Positions 57,558-64,000 of a stretch of DNA of 64,000 nt are shown here, piece after piece. The position numbers and the translations under genes are program-made. Where the stretch lies: positions 13,006,086 to 13,070,085 of the forward strand of contig CM030717.1 of NCBI GenBank assembly GCA_017979445.1. Reading direction: 5' to 3'. Each line of letters opens with the position of its first letter. The stretch's first letter is position 1. Under the pieces are notes generated by a model. That model was not told the origin of the DNA, searched no databases, and worked only from the letters and a program-made list of their open reading frames with translations. The stretch comes from Akebia trifoliata (Eukaryota; Streptophyta; Magnoliopsida; Ranunculales; Lardizabalaceae).

Positions 57558-58352
57558 CTAGAGATCAAAGAACAAAAAATCTCCATCATCCCAAAGATAA
57601 TTCGGTGGGTAGTCATCGTCGTTGGTATACGGCCACAAAGATGGAGAAATCGGTCCAAAAGGAACCGGCTCTGGTTCAATGGTTGGCTGTTCAGGTACAG
57701 AACCCGGTTCACAAGTGAGAGACAAAGTAGAGTCTACAGAACCAGCAAGAGACATCATCTCCTCCTCATATAATCGGCTATTAATATCATTAGGGTTTAC
57801 AAAAGAAGAGGTAGTGGGCCCACAGCCAATATCTTGATGATGTTGATGTTGACGCTGTTGTTGTACGATTTGTGTACCTTGGATGACGTTAGGGTACAAG
57901 AAAGCAGAACTAACGGTAGGATAAACGGCGTAAGGGACATAAGATGACGGCGTTAAACCAAATCCAGAAGGACGAGGAAGCAAAGGCCGTAAAGTTGGAG
58001 TAGAAGAGGAAGAAGAGGAGCCATGAGAGGATGAGTCAGCCGATGAGCCAGAAGGTTGTAAGTTGAGCTGAGCCCTAGAACCATAGAAGATAATGGCGGC
58101 TCGGTCGTAAGCTCGAGCTGCATCTTCAGCAGTGGAAAAGGTTCCGAGCCATTTACGAACCCGTTTACGAGGTTCTCGGATCTCGGCGACCCATTTGCCC
58201 CAACTACGTTGACGAACACCTCTATATTTGAATTTATTGTTATCTGGACCTCCTTTGCCCTTGCACTTCCTGCTAGCGCTGTTGTTGTTGTTGCTGCCAT
58301 CACTGCTGTTGCTGTGATTGGTGATTGGATGCTTTTCGGGTGCACCATCCAT
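57558..58352 (-). CDS. ABI4: ABI4-type AP2/ERF transcription factor
   Basis: Single exon, 264 aa. A Ser/Asn-rich N-terminus leads to the basic [20 protein letters not shown] segment; the AP2 DNA-binding domain spans about residues 43-100 ([12 protein letters not shown], then [19 protein letters not shown], ending GSRAQLNL). The KGKGGPDN stretch before the domain, the TLRPLLPRP motif at 120-128 after a Ser-rich linker, and [12 protein letters not shown] farther on are ABI4 hallmarks. The C-terminus is acidic and ends [10 protein letters not shown], a likely activation region. Val in WVAEI fits the DREB group. ABI4 acts in the nucleus in abscisic acid, sugar and retrograde signalling and binds CE1-like (CACCG) sites. 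The protein is shorter than the Arabidopsis one (about 328 aa), mainly in the Gln/Asn-rich middle. No stop or frameshift. Confidence 0.93.
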   Translation of the reverse strand: MDGAPEKHPITNHSNSSDGSNNNNSASRKCKGKGGPDNNKFKYRGVRQRSWGKWVAEIREPRKRVRKWLGTFSTAEDAARAYDRAAIIFYGSRAQLNLQPSGSSADSSSHGSSSSSSTPTLRPLLPRPSGFGLTPSSYVPYAVYPTVSSAFLYPNVIQGTQIVQQQRQHQHHQDIGCGPTTSSFVNPNDINSRLYEEEMMSLAGSVDSTLSLTCEPGSVPEQPTIEPEPVPFGPISPSLWPYTNDDDYPPNYLWDDGDFLFFDL

Positions 58353-58488
58353 GATGGATCTCCTTAGTTTTTAAAAATGAAAAACTAAAGAAAGATGGGG
58401 AAACTTCGTTTTCTGGGATGGAAAATGGAGATCAGTGTGGGGTTTTGGTGCTGTAAGGAGGAGAGTTTCTTCTGTGTGGATGTAAAGG

Positions 58489-58494
58489 CGGTGG
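58489..58494 (-). promoter_or_regulatory. CE1-like CCACCG upstream of ABI4-like gene
   Basis: CCACCG on the minus strand, about 140 bp before the start codon. It contains CACCG, the coupling element bound by ABI4 in other plants. A six-base match can be chance. Confidence 0.3.
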
Positions 58495-58506
58495 TCATAA
58501 CTCTAA

Positions 58507-58518
58507 TATATATTTATA
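58507..58518 (-). promoter_or_regulatory. Putative TATA box of the ABI4-like gene
   Basis: TATAAATATATA on the minus strand, about 155 bp before the ATG, with a CT-rich (GA on plus) run immediately upstream at 58519-58545, a common arrangement in plant promoters. Confidence 0.5.
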
Positions 58519-58545
58519 AGAGAGATAGAGAGAGAGAGAGAGAAA
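58519..58545. repeat. (GA)n microsatellite upstream of ABI4-like gene
   Basis: agagagatagagagagagagagagaaa-type run; CT-rich in the gene's sense. Confidence 0.85.
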
Positions 58546-58974
58546 GCTCGTGTTAATTGGGTTTTGGCTTTATTGTATTTTAATGTGTTTGCATTGTGTT
58601 GTGTTGTGTTGTCTGAGAATACAGCTTGGAACGAAGCTGTTTCTGGCTACTGTGGCTCTCTGTATGGGTGTCTTTTTTTTTTTTTTTTTTAAACTTAGAC
58701 GCTTTGTTTGGATCCTTCTTAAAGAGCTTACTTCATTGGGAAGTAACTTTAGGTAACTTTGCATGAAATTGAACTTCAAATTGAAAAACTAAAGATTTTA
58801 AACGAATTAGATGGGCGAAGAACAACCTCATCCATGCCGATCCTGTGGTACAGGTGTTGAGGAACATTAACCAACTTGAAATCATATTTGGCCATGTGGC
58901 ATATTATTTAAGAAATGTTGGCTCACATTGTAGTGGATGTAAATATAAAACAGAGTCAAGTTCGCCACACTAAC

Positions 58975-59160
58975 CTAGTAAGATTTGAAATCTTACTAAG
59001 GGACCACATGGATTACTACGTTGGCAATCCAACACCACGACCCTTTTGAGCTCATGGAAAAACTTAAATTCTAAAATTTAAAAAACAATCATTTTTTATT
59101 TTTTTTTTACTTGATCCAAGGTTTTGAAAATGGATGGTTACTAAACTCTCAAATTTAAAA
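58975..59160. repeat. Dispersed repeat, copy 1
   Basis: Shares, in the same order, agatttgaaatctta, ttggcaatccaacaccacga, cccttttgagctcatg, acttgatccaaggttttgaa and aatggatgg with 63833-64000. Direct orientation, moderately diverged. No coding sense; unnamed. Confidence 0.6.
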
Positions 59161-59769
59161 TTAAAATTCAATGGTGAAAAATTATATTTTTTGAAAATAC
59201 TAAAAGTTTTATCCTCTTCAACCTTGTGGCATCAGATTTTGTTTTTGGATGCTACTAGGTGATGTGATCAAGAAACTTTCGTTGGTAACTTAATAATAAG
59301 AAAAGTGTTTTTCTAAGAAATTAATAAACATTTTTTCTTTCATCACTACGTTTGTTTTTAGTGAGAGTATAATAATTAATTGACGATCAAATTAGTAAAA
59401 CATTTGATAGGGTAACCATATGCTTTTTAGACCAACAGCTAATTTTACCTTTGCTTCTGTTTATCCTTCTTACAATTGTTTTTTACAATAACTTTAATTC
59501 TAGTATCTTTTTTCAACTTATATCATAATTGGAGATTGTAGCACTTATATCTAAAGTTTTTCAGAAACTATTTTTTACAAGATGCATCGGTACATGTCAC
59601 TTTGGATTGGATTTCGTAATTAACTTAGTAATCAAAAGACACATTAGTTGATTTTTTTTAGATTGTGAATAGTTGTTTCGGACACTAGATCCCGACACAA
59701 GACTACGTTGAATCATGAATTACAAATTTTCACATTTTGGAGAGGGTGAATTTCTATTTCTTGAGTTGA

Positions 59770-59990
59770 AAATGAGTTATTTATGATTTCGGTTAACTAT
59801 TCATTTTAATTACTAAAATGTGAATAATCACGTTTTCATCAAAAAAAATTCATAATAGTAACAAATTCGACGGTTTTAAAGTGAATATTTCCAATTAGGC
59901 ATTTTAAAAACCTTCAAATTTATCCTCCTTCATGTTTTGATAATTAAAATGAACAGTGAACCAGAATCGTAAATTCGTCAAAAGTTAATT
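59770..59990. mobile_element. Foldback MITE, family D copy 2
   Basis: Left arm tttatgatttcggttaacta, ttcattttaattactaaaat; right arm ataattaaaatgaacagtga, accagaatcgtaaattcgtc is its imperfect reverse complement. The right end matches 56045-56090. The word gttttaaagtgaa is shared with copy 1. Confidence 0.65.
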
Positions 59991-59999
59991 TATTGATAA

Positions 60000-60900
60000 A
60001 TTTGAATGCCCCTATGATACCCCTTGTTTTTCAATGAATGAGAGGAAATGTTTCCCAGATCAATAAATTAAATTTAAACCCTTAACCACTTGATCACATA
60101 ACAAATCATCACGTTTCATAGTCTACATCCACATTGAACACTTCTTAGGATTTTTCTTGGAATTATTTTATGATTAATGCTAGAGTGACCTCATGTGAGG
60201 GACACATGAAGGACATCTTGATATAGTGGCACGCACACCAATAGATGTATTTTCTCCGTACTCCAGCAACAGTCTTATTTTATTACGTGACCCTTAGCTC
60301 TTTGGGGTAGTCTTTTCTGTGATTCTATCTCAACTTGTGGAATCGGCCTTGATACCAAATATTAGGTATCCCTTCAAATTTAAGTCTTTTGTACCACTTG
60401 GGCAAAAACTTAAAATAATGAGTCTGCCAACAACTACATGTAGCAAAATCTTCAAAGAACCCATTGCAAGTAGATTGCATTTCTCCTCAAACTTCTATGT
60501 AGGCTAGACGTACCAAACAGGCTAAACGGATAGAAACAACCAGAGTGCAGAGTCGTTTGCATGTACGCCACGTGGACAGAAGACAGACGCTTAGTTAACT
60601 GTAAAAGTCTTTAAACTGAGTTGGATGGTCAACGTGTAGGTTCAAAAGCACATTGGGAATAGGCAAATGAAGTGGTGAAATCGTTTTCTTCGCCATTACT
60701 ACTGCCGCTGGGAATCAGCTGTGATCATTAGTTTGAGAGAAAATTTGTTGTCCCTAAGGTGCTTCAAAGTTTTGAAGTTACAACCAAAATCGCTTTGCAA
60801 TACACACTTTCCATTTTCACTTACGATATTGACCCACTTATTTCCAGACATCATAAAAGAATTAAATTGATTGATTATATCAATAAAAGCTGAATTGTGA
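60000..60900. other. Intergenic; family C MITE end near 60178
   Basis: gctagagtgacctcatgtga at 60179-60198 resembles the left end of the family C element at 11880. A matching right end is not evident. The rest is unremarkable. Confidence 0.35.
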
Positions 60901-60907
60901 TTTTCTA

Positions 60908-61084
60908 AGGCCCCTTACATAAGCTCTCTGACGTGGCATAGGCTAAAACCATAGATTTTCTCGGGATGCACAATTGTACATCTCAATATATATGTGTAGT
61001 TGTGTATCCTGAGAAAAAAAATCTACAATTCTATCACACACCGTGCCAAGGAGTGTATCTCAAAAAGGGGGGGGGAGGGTGTCA
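60908..61084. mobile_element. Foldback MITE, family A copy 3
   Basis: The left arm has aaaccatagattttctcggg, atgcacaattgtacat; the right arm is its imperfect complement (gtgtagttgtgtatcctgag, aaatctacaattctatcaca). It ends in a G-run. More diverged than the other two copies. Confidence 0.65.
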
Positions 61085-61317
61085 AAAAATAATTATTCAT
61101 TAAATTTATGAAGTTTTCTTGGATCAAGAGCATCTTGATGTGGGATGCAAATTCTGAAGATCAAGATCTTTTCAAACCTCTGTCCCAGATCCTCAGCTTA
61201 TTATTAGGCCTGCGAAATTTGTAGATTGAATCGATCCATTCTGACTCGATTGAGACAAATCCAAATGGATGAGTGCGTCAACATTCATTTGGAGGATTCC
61301 TAGTTGGAAAACGGAAT

Positions 61318-61509
61318 CTATCGAAAAAAAAGGGAGGAGGAGAAAGAAAGATGCACAAACAAATAAGGGCGACTTGAGATGCCGCCCAACTTTATCCTTG
61401 CGGGAATTGCCTCCTCCCTTGGTGGGCGATTGAGATCGATTTCTAACCGGCCTGGAGCTCGATGAGCCCGCATCAAATCCTCCTCCTCCTCCATCTCCCC
61501 CCGGAACAT
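61318..61509 (-). CDS. Small ORF with EAR-like motif, hypothetical
   Basis: 63 codons, starting MFRGEMEEEEDLMRAHRAPG, with LEIDLNRPPREEA, which resembles the LxLxL/DLN-type EAR repression motif of plant regulators. The sequence is distinctly GC-richer than its surroundings, unlike most ORFs here. No domain follows and no convincing donor site continues it. It may be a fragment of a regulator, a short gene, or chance. Confidence 0.25.
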   Translation of the reverse strand: MFRGEMEEEEDLMRAHRAPGRLEIDLNRPPREEAIPARIKLGGISSRPYLFVHLSFSSSLFFR

Positions 61510-62030
61510 GGTCTTTCGGGGTAAAATGGAGTCGATGATAATTATTTTTACTTTTGATAGAGTAAGGTATTTTTATTTGTGATTATGTACCTTTTTCCAT
61601 TTATTGCCTGTTTAGAAGATCTCATTTTCTTGGTTATAATGTATGACATCTTACCTGCTCCAAAATCCCATGCATATCCTTCCTTGTCTGATGATCATTT
61701 ATCAGTAAAACGTGATAGCCTATCTCATCGTTTTGTATGTCACGCCTCTATTTCTGGATCCACAATTCTAGTCATAATCCATGACTCAACTTGTGACCCA
61801 GAACTAAGGGGTGAGATAAAGAAAATAAATTTATTTAATTAATGGATCAATAATCATAATTATTATTTTTTTCGACGCATGAACTTAATTAATTACTCAT
61901 TCATTATATTTTTCAAATCTATAATAAATGAAAAATCATTTAAACATGTTAAAATAATTCAAATTACAACCTTAGCCCCATACACCCTTACCATTTATTA
62001 TTAAAAGAAAAAAAAAAATATATAACTAAA
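61510..62030. other. Intergenic, nothing recognised
   Basis: The plus-strand ORF at 61579-61842 shows no family features. Confidence 0.45.
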
Positions 62031-62035
62031 ATAAT

Positions 62036-62383
62036 GTGGCTGAATTTCAAGGACTGCTTGAAGGCTTAAGACTCGTTCCTCTACAAGGCTTAAACCTCAA
62101 CATTGAATCAGATTCTAAGATAATGGTTGAAGCTCTAAAAGGTGGTGTTGCTCCATGGGAAGTGGATTCAATTGTATTCCAAGTTTGGTACATTTTGAAA
62201 GATGTGCATTGGGATTTTCAACATGTCTATCGTGAGAGAAACTCAGTTGCAGATAGTCTGGCTAATTTTGCTTCTCGAACTGCTTCTTCCGTAACTTTTT
62301 ATTCGTTTGCTAGTCTCCCTTTGTTGGCAAAGTACTTTTACTTGGGAGACTTGATGGGTATCTCTTGTATAAGAAAATATTAA
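62036..62383 (+). pseudogene. RNase H-like domain fragment (RVT_3 type)
   Basis: 115 codons: AEFQGLLEGLRLVPLQGLNL, NIESDSKIMVEALKGG, DSIVFQVWYILKDVHWDFQH and VYRERNSVADSLANFASR. This is the C-terminal two thirds of the plant RNase H-like domain (Glu in AEF, Asp in ESDS and Asp in VADSLAN would be active-site residues). It occurs at the end of plant LINE-type elements and as stand-alone proteins. The expected first strand with its DGA-type Asp is missing upstream, so the copy is 5'-truncated. The frame itself is intact. Confidence 0.65.
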
Positions 62384-62894
62384 TGGCCTAATGGCCCTCC
62401 ATTTCTTTCCTTCATAAAATTCCTCATTTGCTTAGCAAAGAAAAATCGTCTCCTCTCTTAACCTCATGTATCTTCATCACTCCTTTCAAAGAAAATCTAA
62501 AATATTTTTAAAATAAAACATAAGCCACAAAGCTCGGGTGCAAACTCATCTCCACCTTTTTATAAGAATTAACATATTATAAATGAATGGAACATGAAAA
62601 ATATATACGTAATCAAGGATAATAATTATCTCAAAAATATTATAAAGTATTATCATCATTGTCATCAAACTCCAAGCAAAGAATTTTATAACAATCTAAT
62701 TAAATCACAATCTCAAACATGCAACTCTCAAATTCTATCATAAATATCTTATTTTAATTAAGAGAGAAAGGAAAAGATGAACCTACATTTTTATTACAAT
62801 ATGTCTATAATTTTACTATGTTGATCATCCTGATCCTACGAATGATTCTTCCTTCTTTAAGAATACCAAACAATCAAGGCTTGATTGAGATTAC

Positions 62895-62896
<2 letters not shown>
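62384..62896. other. Intergenic, nothing recognised
   Basis: AT-rich, no motif of note. Confidence 0.45.
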
Positions 62897-62925
<29 letters not shown>

Positions 62926-62960
62926 GAAACCTCAATTTATTAGAGTTCCAGAGAAAAGTA
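62897..62960 (-). mobile_element. Poly(A)-tailed retroposon 3' end
   Basis: A 39-base T run (62897-62935) on the plus strand is preceded, in minus-strand sense, by ggaactctaataaattgagg, which contains AATAAA. This is the look of a LINE or processed-transcript 3' end with tail, pointing leftwards. The body to the right (62960 on) shows no reading frame. Confidence 0.5.
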
Positions 62961-63832
62961 TATAAAGAAAATCATGAATAAAAAGATGAAGATCCTCCTT
63001 TTTTAATGATATTAGACTTTTAAATTAAACAAATTATGCCTCCAAAAAAGTTACGGATTGTTATTTATTTGCTCTAAATCTTAATTCTCCTACCAATATA
63101 GATCACTCATTAATTTACCAACCCTTTTATTACCATTAACATTCTTTCTTTATTATAAAAAAAAATATGAAAGACATCAATTTAAATTTAAAAACAAAAT
63201 ATTCCAAAATACATAATTTTATTTAATAAAGGATTTTAAATTTAGAATGACTTTCCTAATCCATACTCTTAGATGATCTATGGGTTGAGATTTAAAGTTA
63301 CTATTTTATTTTACTATTACTATTCAACTAAAAAGGAAATGAGCACTTATTAAGGACCTTCACAATATGTAAAACTTTCTATTTTTTTATTTTAAGAGAT
63401 TGAATAATACTAACTTGAGTTTTAATATCTTCCCAAGATAATTCATACAATTTTGACTTCACTGAGGGGATCTTTTGAATATTTATTTTAAAAATCTAAG
63501 ATAACACCAATATTCCATAAAACACCTTATTTTTTAATTAAATAAAAATCCTCCTTATGCATGATTAATTGCATTATAATGCCATTATCAACTAAATTAT
63601 TGAAGAAATTATCAAAAAAAAAAAATCTTTAAAAAAATTATTATAAAAAAGTAAAACATTTTTTGTAATTAGCAAAAAGAATACAAATCGGCACTTAAAG
63701 TGCCGAATTTTTCTTTTCAAATGGCACACACGCCTTTTGGCTCAGAGCCCAACAAACATTTGACATCTGACGCAATGATATCAACAATAGAGAGCTTCTC
63801 TCTTTTGCCTGTTGCCCACAAATTTATTTTTT
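62961..63832. other. Intergenic, nothing recognised
   Basis: Very AT-rich; may contain the non-coding body of the poly(A)-tailed element. Confidence 0.4.
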
Positions 63833-64000
63833 AGATTTCAAATCTTAAAAAGGGTCGTTGGGCCCACATTGATAATCACATTGACAATCCAACAACACAA
63901 CCTTTTGGATTTCATGAAAATATTCACATATATATATATATTCGAGCTTGATCCAAGATGTTGAAAATGGATGGCTAACGAGCATCCAAATTTAAAGATA
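63833..64000. repeat. Dispersed repeat, copy 2 (cut by window end)
   Basis: Matches 58975-59160 in order and orientation (agatttcaaatctta, ttgacaatccaacaacacaa, gagcttgatccaagatgttg, aaaatggatgg). Runs to the window edge. Confidence 0.6.

Noticed and set aside
57953..58348. 131-codon minus-strand ORF
   Set aside because: Shifted frame of the ABI4-like gene; no motif of its own.
1..64000. CRISPR-like or phage-like interpretation of the repeat arrays
   Set aside because: Units are head-to-tail without unique spacers, and every surrounding feature is of a plant nuclear genome.

Overview
The window is nuclear DNA of a flowering plant. It is AT-rich, carries two recognisable plant genes, and is otherwise packed with LTR retrotransposons and small foldback or TIR elements. 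The species cannot be named from the sequence. The two intact genes, both on the minus strand, are an HLS1-like GNAT acetyltransferase (6399-7634, two exons) and an ABI4-type AP2/ERF transcription factor (57558-58352, one exon). No prokaryotic, organellar, CRISPR or clear tRNA/rRNA feature was seen.

Region by region: 1-560 is a degenerate tandem repeat. About 1257-5640 is an old, badly decayed Ty1/copia element, split near its RT/RNase H junction by an LTR-like insertion of about 430 bp. 5684-5879 is a foldback MITE. The HLS1-like gene follows. 7635-12993 is intergenic, with two hAT-type non-autonomous TIR elements (8474-9121 and 12010-12625); the second sits inside an older foldback MITE.

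12994-51032 holds two nests of LTR elements. Nest 1: element E3 (12994-30044, plus; no sense gag or pol, but an antisense gene resembling the 'putative gypsy type transposon' family) has element E1 (13045-23546, minus; Tat/Ogre-like, gag only) inserted in its 5' LTR. Nest 2: copia element E4 (30328-51032, plus) contains copia element E5 (32031-36879, minus) and Tat/Ogre-like element E2 (37357-48390, plus; integrase remnant only). Target-site duplications, primer binding sites and polypurine tracts support each boundary. Removing the insertions leaves an E4 of about 4.8 kb, a normal copia size.

51033-57500 is intergenic, with MITEs, an LTR-like relic, a LINE remnant and a few weak exon candidates. 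The ABI4-like gene follows. 58550-64000 is intergenic, with foldback elements, a short EAR-like ORF, an RNase H-domain ORF and a poly(A)-type retroposon end.

The most informative material is in E1 and E2. They are relatives in opposite orientation that share LTRs, leader repeats and a PBS, but carry unrelated tandem arrays upstream of the 3' LTR. The E2 array has a 34-bp unit (about 43 units with its 33-bp precursor-like units) and stays open in all three forward frames, producing long but spurious ORFs.
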